DNA of 64,000 nucleotides, taken from the NCBI RefSeq assembly GCF_014635245.1, contig NZ_BMCP01000001.1:1302001-1366000 (forward strand). The letters are read 5' to 3'. The stretch comes from Agaricicola taiwanensis. GTDB lineage: Bacteria > Pseudomonadota > Alphaproteobacteria > Rhizobiales > Methylopilaceae. Of this stretch, positions 39,029 to 47,234 are shown piece by piece. The notes under the pieces were generated by a model. It saw only the letters and a program-made list of their open reading frames with translations. It searched no databases and was not told the origin of the DNA. Position 1 is the stretch's first letter; the number at the start of each line of letters is the position of its first letter. The position numbers and the translations under genes are program-made.

Positions 39029-39425
39029 CTTTTTCCAGGTTCAAGGCTGTTCCATTCATGCAGTAACGCAGCCCGGTCGGCTGCGGGCCATCGGGAAACA
39101 CATGCCCCAGATGGGAATCGCAGGCGCCGCAACGGATTTCAGTCCGGGTCATCATATGTGACCTGTCCTCGATCTCCTTGACGGCGTCAGGTGTTACCGG
39201 TTCCCAGAAGCTCGGCCAGCCGGACCCCGACTCATACTTCGTTTCCGAACGAAAAAGCGGGGCGTCACAGACGACGCAGCGATAGAGACCCGGATCCTTT
39301 TCGTCGAGGTAGGGGCCCGTGAAGGCTCGTTCCGTCCCATGTTCCTGGGTGATGCGGTACTGCTCGTCGGTCAATCGGTTCCGCAAATCCTGTTTCTCGG
39401 GTGTTACTTTTGGCGCGGTAGTCAT
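39015..39425 (-). CDS. msrB: Peptide-methionine (R)-S-oxide reductase MsrB
   Basis: A 136-residue MsrB, repairing methionine R-sulfoxide in proteins. The catalytic cysteine is C122 in RYCMNG. Structural zinc is bound by C50/C53 (RCVVCDAP) and the CGAC pair near 99-102. [10 protein letters not shown] near 71 is a family signature. ATG at 39425 gives normal length. With sodB and the hydrolase nearby, an oxidative-stress role is sensible but no shared control was seen. Confidence 0.95.
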   Translation of the reverse strand: MTTAPKVTPEKQDLRNRLTDEQYRITQEHGTERAFTGPYLDEKDPGLYRCVVCDAPLFRSETKYESGSGWPSFWEPVTPDAVKEIEDRSHMMTRTEIRCGACDSHLGHVFPDGPQPTGLRYCMNGTALNLEKDEQT

Positions 39426-39795
39426 TTCAATTGTCCTCGAAGTGGTTGTGGGTGATGCTGAGCTTAGCGGAACGAGGCCCTATTGTTTCATAACGGCATA
39501 ATTGCCGAGATTTGGTTCTTTACCTGCAAATCTATATGGTTGCCTGCTCCCGTTAGTTCCATAATGACGGTGCAATGCATGGCCTGGCAGGAGATGCAAA
39601 CAGTTTTCCTCAAGGTATTCAGTCGATCATGCTTGCAAGGAAGATGTTATAGGACTAATCAAGGTTGCGGCCTGCTCATGGATTCGAAAAAACATTCTTC
39701 TGCCAGGTGAGAAGCGGTTTCTTCTGAAATCTATGTGGCTTTGACTGCTGTTTACACCCTTGGTGCATGACTGATTATCTCAGAGAGTTTCCTAT
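39426..39795 (+). promoter_or_regulatory. AT-rich region upstream of mucR
   Basis: These 370 bases are clearly richer in A and T than the surroundings, with several TpA steps (for example CTATATGG, TTATAGG, TATATGG). They hold divergent promoters for msrB and mucR. MucR/Ros proteins are known to bind AT-rich DNA and to repress their own genes, so autoregulation here is a fair inference. A 75-codon frame at 39483-39710 has no ribosome site or protein-like composition and is not called. No inverted repeat or terminator was identified. Confidence 0.4.
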
Positions 39796-40209
39796 ATGGA
39801 TGACAGAACCCCCGCTTCAGAGTTCATTGATTTGGCTGCTGACATTGTTTCAGCCTATGTCAGCAACAACGTGATTGCGACCAGTGAGCTTCCCCGCCTG
39901 ATCGGGGACGTGCATTACGCCCTGCTGCGGGTAGGCGGTCTGCCTATCGAAACTCCCGCAGAGCTTCCAAAACCTGCGGTTCCCATTAAGAAGTCGGTAG
40001 CTCCCGACTATCTGATCTGCCTGGAAGACGGCAAAAAATTCAAGTCGTTGAAGCGTCACCTGCGTACTCACTACGACCTGAGCCCGGACGAATATCGGGA
40101 AAAATGGGGTCTTCCTGCCGATTATCCAATGGTGGCGCCAAATTACGCCGCGGCCCGCTCCGCCCTTGCCAAGCAAATGGGGCTTGGGCAGCAGCGCCGT
40201 AAGCGCTGA
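39796..40209 (+). CDS. mucR: MucR/Ros family zinc-finger transcriptional regulator
   Basis: A 137-residue regulator of the Ros/MucR family found in alphaproteobacteria, controlling exopolysaccharide, motility and cell-cycle genes. The N-terminal oligomerisation region is residues 5-50. The single zinc finger is at 72-100, with predicted ligands C75, D78, H88 and H92 (CLED then KRHLRTH), so a Cys-Asp-His2 finger rather than Cys2-His2. This variant is known from rhizobial relatives. The C-terminus has the typical GLPADYPMVAPNYAAARS stretch. A terminator follows at 40235. Confidence 0.95.
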   Translation: MDDRTPASEFIDLAADIVSAYVSNNVIATSELPRLIGDVHYALLRVGGLPIETPAELPKPAVPIKKSVAPDYLICLEDGKKFKSLKRHLRTHYDLSPDEYREKWGLPADYPMVAPNYAAARSALAKQMGLGQQRRKR

Positions 40210-40234
40210 ACAGGCGATAGTCTGGACCATAGGC

Positions 40235-40266
40235 GCGTCGCGCGGGGATCCCGGGCGGCGCTTTTC
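40235..40266 (+). terminator. Probable terminator after mucR
   Basis: GCGTCGC (40235-40241) pairs with GCGGCGC (40255-40261) with one G-U pair, and an inner CGGG/CCCG extends it. TTTTC follows. Confidence 0.65.
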
Positions 40267-40282
40267 TATCGCAACGGGGCAG

Positions 40283-40708
40283 TTATGCGGATGCGAGAAT
40301 CCTCGCCGCTTCCGATCGAATACGATTGACCATGGCGCGAACGCCGTTCGACCTCTGCGGTGTCAGATGCGTGCCCAGCCCAAATCGGTCGAGCAGCGCC
40401 TGCGCGTCGGTCTGCGCGATCTCCTGGGCGCTGCGGCCGGAGTAAAGCGCGATAAGGATCGCGATGAGGCCCCGCACGAGATGCGCGTCGCTATCGCCAC
40501 GAAAGGTCAGTCGGGGAGACCCATCCGCTCCACGCTGGGTCTGACTGACGAGCCAGACCTGGCTGGCGCACCCCTCCACCTTCGTCGCGGCGTTGCGTTC
40601 GTCGTCGGAAAGCGGTTCCAACGTACGACCGAGCTCGATCAGAAACCGATAACGGTCTTCCCAATCGTCCAGAAATTCAAAGCCATCGATGATTTCGTCG
40701 AGGGTCAT
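40283..40708 (-). CDS. sufE: SufE family Fe-S cluster sulfur acceptor
   Basis: A 141-residue SufE protein. It accepts persulfide sulfur from the cysteine desulfurase SufS and passes it to the SufBCD scaffold. The acceptor cysteine is C47 in KVEGCASQVWL, and the region around 85-95 (RGLIAILIALYSGRSAQEI) is the conserved helix. ATG at 40708 follows AAGGAGATGCC. It is not linked to other suf genes in the window. A 29-codon membrane frame lies upstream on the same strand. Confidence 0.93.
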   Translation of the reverse strand: MTLDEIIDGFEFLDDWEDRYRFLIELGRTLEPLSDDERNAATKVEGCASQVWLVSQTQRGADGSPRLTFRGDSDAHLVRGLIAILIALYSGRSAQEIAQTDAQALLDRFGLGTHLTPQRSNGVRAMVNRIRSEAARILASA

Positions 40709-40768
40709 GGCATCTCCTTGCGCTTCATATAGGCGCCCGAGCGCAAGGATGCGACCCCTTTCCCTGGG

Positions 40769-40858
40769 CTAGAACCGTGCGACCACACCCAGCGCGACGA
40801 GAAGGCCGAGCCAGATCACAGTTCGGGTCAGAAGAACAATGGTTACAGGCGACGTCAT
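40769..40858 (-). CDS. Possible 29-residue membrane microprotein
   Basis: A short frame, MTSPVTIVLLTRTVIWLG followed by 11 residues ending VVARF, is nearly all one predicted transmembrane helix with two arginines at its borders. It lies 60 bases upstream of sufE on the same strand. There is no clear ribosome site, which lowers confidence. Rhizobial genomes carry many such unannotated single-helix proteins; conservation would decide. Confidence 0.35.
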   Translation of the reverse strand: MTSPVTIVLLTRTVIWLGLLVALGVVARF

Positions 40859-41024
40859 GATCTGACCGATAGCGTCGCGGGTGAAACGAAACGGTCAAGA
40901 AAATTGCTAAGACTTTAATTGGTAGCCCTATGGCTTCCAGCATCTCTTTAGCGTTCGCTTAAGCCGACTGTGCCATGGTGCTGGAAGCTTATGGCAGGAG
41001 GCGCGGACATGCGCGCGGTCCGAG

Positions 41025-42842
41025 TTGGGTAGTGGCGAGTTGATACAGCGTCTCCAGACATTCGTGACAGGACTGGTGCATGAGTCCGTCAGTGCTGGCC
41101 GACCGGAAGCCGTACGTCATCGTTCTTTCATCGCGGCCCATCTGGCGGCGGGCGTGACGGCGCTGGCGGCATTGCCGCTCTACCTTGCATTGCGCGGTGC
41201 GCCCACCGCGCCCGAGGCCATGGCCTTCGCGGCCTTGCTGCTGCCGCTTCTGGTGGCCTTTGATCTGTCGCGCACCGGTAAGATGGTGCGTGCTCACATA
41301 CTCTCGGCCGTCTCGGTCGCCTTGCTTGTCTTCCCGGTTGCTGTCGCCACCGGCGGCATCATGTCCTTTGCCGTTCCCTGGTTGATCATCATCCCTCTGG
41401 AAACAGCCTTCTCGGGGTCCCGCAAGGCGATCGGCGCGGGCGTGGTCTCCGCGCTTGTCGTGGCCGTCGCGCTTGTCGGTATTGACCTGGCCGGTTGGCT
41501 CCCCGCCTCCGCACTATCTCCCCAGGCGGCCAAATCGATGCTGTTCGCCAGTGGAGCTCTGGCTGCTCTTTACGCGGCCTTGCTGGCTGTGCGTGCCAAC
41601 AACATCAGCCGTCTCAGCATGGAAGATACACGACGCGGCGAGGCGCGGTATCGCCTGCTGGCTGAACATATGCACGACCTCATCACCCGTCATACCCGCT
41701 CGGGCAACGTGACCTTTGCGTCACCGGCCGCCACGCGGATCACGGGCGCGGAGCCTGCGGCGCTGATGGGGCAGGGGCTGTTCGACCGCGTCCATATCGC
41801 CGACCGGCCTTCCTACCTGACCGCGCTGTCCACCACTGCCACGACCGGGACCGAGACATCCGTCCGCTTCCGGCTGCGCCGCGACAGTCCTGCTGCCGGC
41901 CTGACACCCGATTGGTGCTGGGTTGAAATGCGCTGCGCTCTGATCGAGGACGACACGCTGATCGAAGATGAGGGCGGGCGACATGTTGTGTCCGTCACCC
42001 GCGACATCGAGGAACGCGTCGCCCATGAGGCCGAACTGCTCGCCGCGCGCGAGGAGGCTGACCGTGCCAGCATGGCGAAAACCCATTTCCTGGCAAACAT
42101 CAGCCACGAATTGCGCACCCCGCTCAACGCCATCATCGGCTTTTCCGAGATGCTGTCCACGTCCGACATGCCGCGCATGAGCGATGAACGGCAGATGGAA
42201 TATGCCAAGCTGATCCATGAATCGGGGCTGCACCTGCTGGCGGTCGTCAACAGCATCCTCGACATGTCCCGTATCGAGAGCGGTAATTTCTCGATCACGC
42301 CGGAGCCTTTCGAGCTGATGCCTCTGATCGACACCAGCCGGCAGCTCTTTACGCTGAAGGCGGCCCAGGCCCAGGTCAGGCTGGAGGTGGATATCGAGGA
42401 GGGCCTGCCCGATGTCTATGGCGATTGCCGCGCCTGCCGCCAGATCCTGATCAATCTCCTCTCCAACGCCCTGAAGTTCACTCCGGCAGGTGGAACGGTG
42501 ACCATCAGCGCCCGCCGCAACGGCGGCTTTGCAACGCTCTCCGTCGCCGATACCGGCATTGGCGTCTCGCCCGAAGATCTGTCCCGCCTTGGAGAGCCGT
42601 TCTACCAGGCCCGGTCATCCTACAACCGTCCCTACGAGGGGACGGGCCTCGGCCTCTCGGTCGTGAAGGGACTGGTCAGCCTTCACGGCGGTATCTTCAA
42701 GATCGAGAGCCGCGTGGGTGAAGGAACTGTGGTCACCATAGAGCTGCCGACAGAGTCCACATCCGTCACGCCGGTGCCGGCGAAGGCCCCGGCTGATCAC
42801 CAGCCGGTGGACGGAGATCTTCCCGCCCGTCTCACTGCATGA
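41025..42842 (+). CDS. PAS-containing sensor histidine kinase, DivJ-like
   Basis: A 605-residue membrane kinase. About six transmembrane helices fill residues 35-190, a PAS domain spans about 205-330, then the HisKA domain with phospho-acceptor histidine in NISHELRTPLNAIIGF, and a HATPase domain with NLLSNALKFTP, DTGIGV and GTGLGLSVVKG. This architecture and the short N-terminal region match DivJ, the kinase that acts on the cell-cycle regulator DivK; PleC-type proteins are the main alternative. The start is uncertain: TTG at 41025 is first in frame without a good ribosome site, while a nearby ATG at 41009 with AGGAGG is in another frame and ends after seven codons. The peptidoglycan-binding gene follows after 21 bases. 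Confidence 0.88.
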   Translation: MGSGELIQRLQTFVTGLVHESVSAGRPEAVRHRSFIAAHLAAGVTALAALPLYLALRGAPTAPEAMAFAALLLPLLVAFDLSRTGKMVRAHILSAVSVALLVFPVAVATGGIMSFAVPWLIIIPLETAFSGSRKAIGAGVVSALVVAVALVGIDLAGWLPASALSPQAAKSMLFASGALAALYAALLAVRANNISRLSMEDTRRGEARYRLLAEHMHDLITRHTRSGNVTFASPAATRITGAEPAALMGQGLFDRVHIADRPSYLTALSTTATTGTETSVRFRLRRDSPAAGLTPDWCWVEMRCALIEDDTLIEDEGGRHVVSVTRDIEERVAHEAELLAAREEADRASMAKTHFLANISHELRTPLNAIIGFSEMLSTSDMPRMSDERQMEYAKLIHESGLHLLAVVNSILDMSRIESGNFSITPEPFELMPLIDTSRQLFTLKAAQAQVRLEVDIEEGLPDVYGDCRACRQILINLLSNALKFTPAGGTVTISARRNGGFATLSVADTGIGVSPEDLSRLGEPFYQARSSYNRPYEGTGLGLSVVKGLVSLHGGIFKIESRVGEGTVVTIELPTESTSVTPVPAKAPADHQPVDGDLPARLTA

Positions 42843-42863
42843 TGATCTGAAAAGGATAGAGCG

Positions 42864-43643
42864 TTGCCTTCGCCCAGCGACCGCATGATGGAATTCGACG
42901 ACGAGCCAGGTGTGCTGAGCACCCTCTTGCGCTCAGTGATGCGGCGCCCGTTGGATAGCTTGGCATCGGCCGTTGCGGCTGCAACGGCCATCGCCATCGT
43001 CGTGAACGCGCTCGCGCTCCAAAACGGCACGCATCCGGCCCCGATCTTCTCGCCCTCAGCCGCCGCACCCACGCCGGCGGTGCCTGCCGTGCCGATGCCG
43101 CCCCAGCGCCAGACGCATGTTTCAGGTCCTGCCGCGACGGCTACGCCGCCGGCTGTGCCGGCCATAACCGGAAGCGCGGGGCCGTCGCAGAAGGACGTTC
43201 TGCTTGGTGTACAGGCGGAACTCGCCCGGCTTGGGCGCTATGACGGCCCGGTGGACGGCCTCTACGGACCAAAGACGGAATTCGCGATACGCGAATATGA
43301 GCGCGCCACGGGCAAGGCCCCCACCGGCGAAGCAAGTCAGAACATGCTGGAAGCCTTGAAGGCGACGCGGGTGCCGACGGCAACCCCAAGCCCTCGAGGC
43401 GGTGAGGCATCGGCAACACCTGCCGCGTCTGCCGCCGCAGCCTCCTCCAACCGCATCCTTACCATCCAGCGGGTGCTCGCCGAACAAGGCTATGGTCCTA
43501 TAAAGCTCGACGGCGTCGTAGGTGAGGAAACCAAGGCGGCGATCTTCCGTTTCGAGATTCACCGCAACCTGCCGCCCACGGGGGAGCTTTCCCCACGCTT
43601 TGTCCGCGAACTCTCGGCCATATCAGGCGTTCCGCTGCAGTGA
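42864..43643 (+). CDS. Membrane-anchored protein with two peptidoglycan-binding domains
   Basis: About 259 residues. One transmembrane helix (about 31-51) is followed by a Pro/Ala linker and two PG_binding_1 modules: residues about 108-165 (LLGVQAELARLGRYDGPVDG) and about 195-255 (LTIQRVLAEQGYGPIKLDGV). No catalytic domain is present, so it likely tethers the inner membrane to the cell wall or localises a partner. Start is TTG at 42864 with AAAGGATAG upstream, or ATG at 42885/42888. It lies between the DivJ-like kinase and DUF1491 and probably shares their transcript. Confidence 0.85.
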   Translation: MPSPSDRMMEFDDEPGVLSTLLRSVMRRPLDSLASAVAAATAIAIVVNALALQNGTHPAPIFSPSAAAPTPAVPAVPMPPQRQTHVSGPAATATPPAVPAITGSAGPSQKDVLLGVQAELARLGRYDGPVDGLYGPKTEFAIREYERATGKAPTGEASQNMLEALKATRVPTATPSPRGGEASATPAASAAAASSNRILTIQRVLAEQGYGPIKLDGVVGEETKAAIFRFEIHRNLPPTGELSPRFVRELSAISGVPLQ

Positions 43644-43984
43644 GCAGCAGGTTACGATCCGATTTCTGGGTTTCCGCCTATATCCGTTCCTGCCATTTGC
43701 GGGGCGCTTACGGGGTGGTGCGTCGGCGCGGCGCCGCGGAAGCGGGCGCCATCTTCATCAAGATCGACCGGCTGGATGGCACCTTCGATCTCTATGCGCC
43801 CGCGCCACAATCCGCGATAGATGATGATGCCCTGGACCGTCAGTTTGTCCGTGTCGGTCCGGCGAGGGCTGACGGCGCGAGCATCGAACAGCGCCTCGCG
43901 CGCGAGGCGGATTTCGACCCTGACGTCTGGATCCTTGAAGTCGAGGACAAGGCGGGTGATCCGGGTCTTCAGACGGTCGCCTGA
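43640..43984 (+). CDS. DUF1491 family protein
   Basis: A 114-residue soluble protein matching the alphaproteobacterial DUF1491 family: SDFWVSAYIRSCHLRGAYGV at the N-terminus, GAIFIKIDRLDGTFDLYAP in the middle and DPDVWILEVEDKAG near the end. The GTG start overlaps the previous stop codon (GTGA), so translation is coupled to the peptidoglycan-binding protein. Function is unknown; the operon position with a DivJ-like kinase hints at an envelope or cell-cycle role. Confidence 0.88.
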   Translation: MSSRLRSDFWVSAYIRSCHLRGAYGVVRRRGAAEAGAIFIKIDRLDGTFDLYAPAPQSAIDDDALDRQFVRVGPARADGASIEQRLAREADFDPDVWILEVEDKAGDPGLQTVA

Positions 43985-43987
43985 CGA

Positions 43988-45097
43988 CTAGCCGCTCTTT
44001 TTGGGCGTGAAGCGCATGCCCTTCACCTTCACCGTGACCGAGCCTGCCTTGCGGCCTTCCTGCGAAGCCCGCTGCGGCGGTTCTGCCGGATCAAGCAGCG
44101 GCTGATGAACGGGACGGGTGCTGGCGCCCAGCACGGCCCGCACGATCGCCAGCGCGACGGAGCGGGGGGTATCGTCATAAAGCGCCGCCGCCGAAAAGAT
44201 GAGGGGGATGGATGTCCGTACCCTTTCGGGCGCGCAGATGAGAAGCGCGGCTATGGTCGCCTCGCGATCACAACCTGAGGCGATCAGCGCCAGGGCAGGA
44301 AGCTCGCCGGTCGGGTCATCGACCAGAACGGCCGCAGCCGTCGCCGGCACCCGCAGAAGATCCGCCAGCGCCTTCACGAAGCCTTCGGTGCCGCCACGCA
44401 ACACGGCGAGCCGGAATGTGTGAAGCGCATCAGGATCCAGAGGCGCCGCGGGTCGCTGACCGGCCCTTGCCAGGGCGGCGCGAACCATCCCGCGTTCCTC
44501 GGCTCCGAGGACGGGATAAAGCCTCGCGCACATCGTAGCGTCGACGTCGGGCCGGCGAAGGAGCGCATTCGCCAGGGGAGCGTCCTGCCGAACGCGCTCG
44601 ATGATGTTCGAAAGCGTCATTCCATCAAGGGGAACTGCGGGATTGGCGATCAGCGTCTCCAGGACCTCACGGCTTGGGTGTGAGGAAAGTCCTCTCGTGG
44701 TTCCCCGGTCAAGGTCTTTGCGTTCGGCCAATGCGCTGGCTTCCACGATGCCGCCCTCAAGAGCGATCCCCAGCATGCTGTCACGGTTGAGGGCGGGGCG
44801 CAGCAGCACCAGTTCTCGTGCCACTTCAACGTCGTCGCTGAGAAGCCGCTCGACGACGGCATCGGGGGCGTCTGCAACGGGAGCCAGGCGCCGCGCCACC
44901 ATGACCTTGGTTGCATGATCCGCGACGTTGATCAGCGGCAGGGCCAAGGCCGTGTAACGCTCGATATCCGCGGGTGTGCGGTTGTAGGCGGCGGCGAACA
45001 GATCCGTGGCCACACGCAGCACCGTCGCGCGCGTGTCGACGCCTCGTTCGCGCGCGAGGCGCTCGAGGCCTTCGAGATGGTGTGATCCGTCGACCAT
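43988..45097 (-). CDS. DUF2336 domain protein
   Basis: A 369-residue protein built of repeated alpha-helical segments typical of DUF2336 (HEAT-like): for example DDVEVARELVLLRPAL near 87 and SSHPSREVLETLIANPAVPL near 135. No signal peptide, membrane segment or catalytic motif is visible. The basic C-terminus (SVTVKVKGMRFTPKKSG) is unusual. DUF2336 proteins are common in Hyphomicrobiales and have no settled function. The gene is convergent with DUF1491 and divergent from the small protein at 45225. Confidence 0.85.
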   Translation of the reverse strand: MVDGSHHLEGLERLARERGVDTRATVLRVATDLFAAAYNRTPADIERYTALALPLINVADHATKVMVARRLAPVADAPDAVVERLLSDDVEVARELVLLRPALNRDSMLGIALEGGIVEASALAERKDLDRGTTRGLSSHPSREVLETLIANPAVPLDGMTLSNIIERVRQDAPLANALLRRPDVDATMCARLYPVLGAEERGMVRAALARAGQRPAAPLDPDALHTFRLAVLRGGTEGFVKALADLLRVPATAAAVLVDDPTGELPALALIASGCDREATIAALLICAPERVRTSIPLIFSAAALYDDTPRSVALAIVRAVLGASTRPVHQPLLDPAEPPQRASQEGRKAGSVTVKVKGMRFTPKKSG

Positions 45098-45112
45098 AGA
45101 GAAGCGGGAAAA

Positions 45113-45199
45113 GTTAACCGAAAAACAATGCCATACAATACAGCTATGAATATTGACGGACTGTTAACCTTGGACGGCTGTTACTTAGAATCAGTTAAT
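45113..45199 (+). promoter_or_regulatory. Three TTAA-type boxes in a divergent promoter region
   Basis: GTTAAC occurs at 45113-45118 and 45163-45168, and a related AGTTAATC lies at 45193-45200. They sit between the DUF2336 gene and the 50-residue protein. TTAAC is the half-site of the cell-cycle regulator CtrA, but no full TTAA-N7-TTAA site is present, so this is only a candidate. Confidence 0.25.
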
Positions 45200-45224
45200 C
45201 TGTCAGAACCTCAAGGATACCTTG

Positions 45225-45377
45225 ATGAGCAACGTTGTTCGGCTCGATACGATCAGCCGCCCTCGTCCCGAAAAGGAGCAGTGCCCGAAGGGGCCGGCGG
45301 AAATCCTGTTTTTCACCGGGGTCCGGCGGGAGCGCCATATTGATGCGTCCATCCCGGCGTGCGGTCGGTTTGCGTGA
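45225..45377 (+). CDS. 50-residue conserved-looking small protein
   Basis: This short frame starts MSNVVRLDTISRPRPEKEQC and continues with GPAEILFFTGVRRERH, a composition much more protein-like than neighbouring short frames. Upstream CAAGGATACCTTG contains AAGGA as a ribosome site. Its stop overlaps the GTG start of the following lipoprotein (GTGA), which indicates translational coupling and is the best evidence that it is real. It has two cysteines, many arginines, and no signal peptide. Function unknown. Confidence 0.6.
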   Translation: MSNVVRLDTISRPRPEKEQCPKGPAEILFFTGVRRERHIDASIPACGRFA

Positions 45378-46126
45378 CAACGATCAGGTTGTTGGCGGGC
45401 ATCCTCGCGGCGGTGGGCCTGTCGGCCTGTGTGCCGCCGACGGGCGATTTCGGCCGCGCCAGACCCTCTGTCATTCATGACGACCTTATGCCGAGGCTCG
45501 GCAAGATCGCGGCCTCGCAACGGCACGAGCCGCGTTCCGATTACAATATGACCGATGATGAGAAGGAGTTGCGTGATCGCTCCTGGGTCATCGTCATGCC
45601 AAACGGCCCACGGCCCGACTATGAGCGCGCGCTCGTTGAGCTCCGGCGAACTCGCCTGCTCCCGGCGCATTGGACACAGCTGGATCGGACAACCTATGCC
45701 ATCCGCCTGTCCAGGGAACCCCACGCGTCGGCCACCACACGCTATATGCGCCTGCGCGATGACATCGAGAAGGACCGGGCGCTGATCGCGGGTTTCTTCG
45801 CCACGGCGCGCGATGTGATGGAGATGGACACCATTCGGGAGCGCACTCTGGACGCCATGGCGGTGGTCTCGCCGCGTGAGCGCGAAAACGCCATGGCACG
45901 CATCGCCGAAAACCGCATCGTGATCTGGTGGACCCACCAGGCCTTCAAGGAGCGAGCAAGCCGCTATGCCTATGCGCTTGAGCGTCTTCTCATTGAGACC
46001 CCGGACCGGTCGGCCATCGTGGTGGAACGGTCTCTGATGGCTCTCCAGCGGGACATTGCCGCTGTCGGCCCCTATGGAGACGCGGGCGTGGCCGTCGAAG
46101 CTGCCCCGGTTGCCGTCAGCAAATAG
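45374..46126 (+). CDS. Lipoprotein of unknown function
   Basis: A 250-residue protein. Beginning at the GTG at 45374 gives a short signal peptide with lipobox LSAC (lipidated cysteine at residue 19); an in-frame GTG 15 bases upstream is less convenient. The mature part is charged and helical (for example RARENAM-type stretches near 165-175 and a tryptophan pair in IVIWWTHQAFKERA). No domain is recognised. It is coupled to the preceding 50-residue protein and is convergent with the DUF1254 gene. Likely inserted in the outer or inner membrane facing the periplasm. Confidence 0.75.
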   Translation: MTTIRLLAGILAAVGLSACVPPTGDFGRARPSVIHDDLMPRLGKIAASQRHEPRSDYNMTDDEKELRDRSWVIVMPNGPRPDYERALVELRRTRLLPAHWTQLDRTTYAIRLSREPHASATTRYMRLRDDIEKDRALIAGFFATARDVMEMDTIRERTLDAMAVVSPRERENAMARIAENRIVIWWTHQAFKERASRYAYALERLLIETPDRSAIVVERSLMALQRDIAAVGPYGDAGVAVEAAPVAVSK

Positions 46127-46129
46127 CCG

Positions 46130-46666
46130 TCAGAGCCCCGGTGCGGGAACGTGATCGCACGCAGCCTGCAAGATCTGCTCGCGAACCCTGTCACGCTCGG
46201 AGGGGTTCGCAACAGCACCTCGGATCAGGACGAAGCCTGTGGTTTCGGCGGTTTCGACGCGGGTGGTGCCAGACGGAGTGGTGATGAGGCCATGGGCCGG
46301 ATCGATCAAAAGCGCCTCCACGGCACCACCGATGGCAGCCTTATCGTTGATGACGAAAAACGGCCGGGCGATCCGGTCATAGAAGCTCAGGGTGAAATAG
46401 CCGGAAAGCTCCGGCACGCGAACACGCATGGGCCCCTGCTCAAGATCGAACATGCACGCCGCATGGAGAAACGTCGGGTCGAGGGCGGGAAGTCCGCCCT
46501 GTTGGGGGTTCGGGCCGACCTCCACGAAACGTCCAGCCTGTGCCACGGCGGCAATCCGGCTGAAGCCGTCGCGGCTGGCGTTATACGGCACGGTCAACAG
46601 CGTGATCACATGAATCATCAGGCCGAAGAGAGCGCCGGCGGCGATGAAGAGCAGCGTCCGCGTCAT
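46130..46666 (-). CDS. DUF1254 domain membrane protein
   Basis: A 178-residue protein with one N-terminal membrane helix (residues 5-27) followed by a DUF1254-like domain (RFVEVGPNPQQGGLPALDPT, then ELSGYFTLSFYDRIARPFFV). In many bacteria DUF1254 and DUF1214 are joined in one long periplasmic protein; here they are separate membrane-anchored proteins. The start overlaps the DUF1214 stop by four bases. Function unknown; possible cell-envelope role because the genes follow a penicillin-binding protein. Confidence 0.82.
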   Translation of the reverse strand: MTRTLLFIAAGALFGLMIHVITLLTVPYNASRDGFSRIAAVAQAGRFVEVGPNPQQGGLPALDPTFLHAACMFDLEQGPMRVRVPELSGYFTLSFYDRIARPFFVINDKAAIGGAVEALLIDPAHGLITTPSGTTRVETAETTGFVLIRGAVANPSERDRVREQILQAACDHVPAPGL

Positions 46667-47229
46667 GAACAGGCCACCTGCCGGATCTGAGGAAATGCGA
46701 CCGCGCCGGCCGACGGGCCAGCCGCCAATGGCGTATCATACAGGCGCAGCACCAGCAGAAATGGACCACTCTCAGGTGTCGCGATCCAGTTTCCCGCCTG
46801 AGCGCCGTTCGCGACGTTGACGATGAAATTCCCATTCTCCCGCCGCAGCAGCTCGACGCTCGTCAGTGCGTGTCGTGCCTGCGGGAGGAATTCGCGGGTC
46901 GTCTGAACCGCGATTGTCCAGTAGCGAGCGGGCACACTGGCGCCCTCGACAGCGTATCGGCAGGTGCCTCGCAAAGGCTCGCCCGAGCTATCGGTAGCGG
47001 CGGAAAACTCCAGCCCGTCTCCCACCGCAAGAGGAATACGCCCCCGGCGCGCGATGCTGGCGCGGGCGTAAGGATCCGGCTCGCTGGTTCCGATGGACGG
47101 GAATGCGACCCAGGGCCCGACCCGCACCTCGCCCAACATGATGTTGCGGTTGACGGCAAGCCCCGTCAGACCCAGGCCTATGGCTCCGGCAAGACCAAAA
47201 AAGATCAGCAGATTGAGGAGGTAACGCAC
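46663..47229 (-). CDS. DUF1214 domain membrane protein
   Basis: A 188-residue protein with an N-terminal membrane helix (5-26) and a DUF1214 domain (TCRYAVEGASVPARYWTIAV, then GNFIVNVANGAQAGNWIATP and FLLVLRLYDTPL). The GTG start at 47229 is five bases after the stop of the penicillin-binding protein gene. With the next gene it forms a split DUF1214/DUF1254 pair. Such pairs are recurrent in Hyphomicrobiales; no activity is known. Confidence 0.83.
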   Translation of the reverse strand: MRYLLNLLIFFGLAGAIGLGLTGLAVNRNIMLGEVRVGPWVAFPSIGTSEPDPYARASIARRGRIPLAVGDGLEFSAATDSSGEPLRGTCRYAVEGASVPARYWTIAVQTTREFLPQARHALTSVELLRRENGNFIVNVANGAQAGNWIATPESGPFLLVLRLYDTPLAAGPSAGAVAFPQIRQVACS

Positions 47230-47234
47230 CTGAA

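Noticed and set aside
39483..39710. 75-codon frame in the AT-rich region before mucR
   Set aside because: No ribosome site, and protein composition does not look coding.
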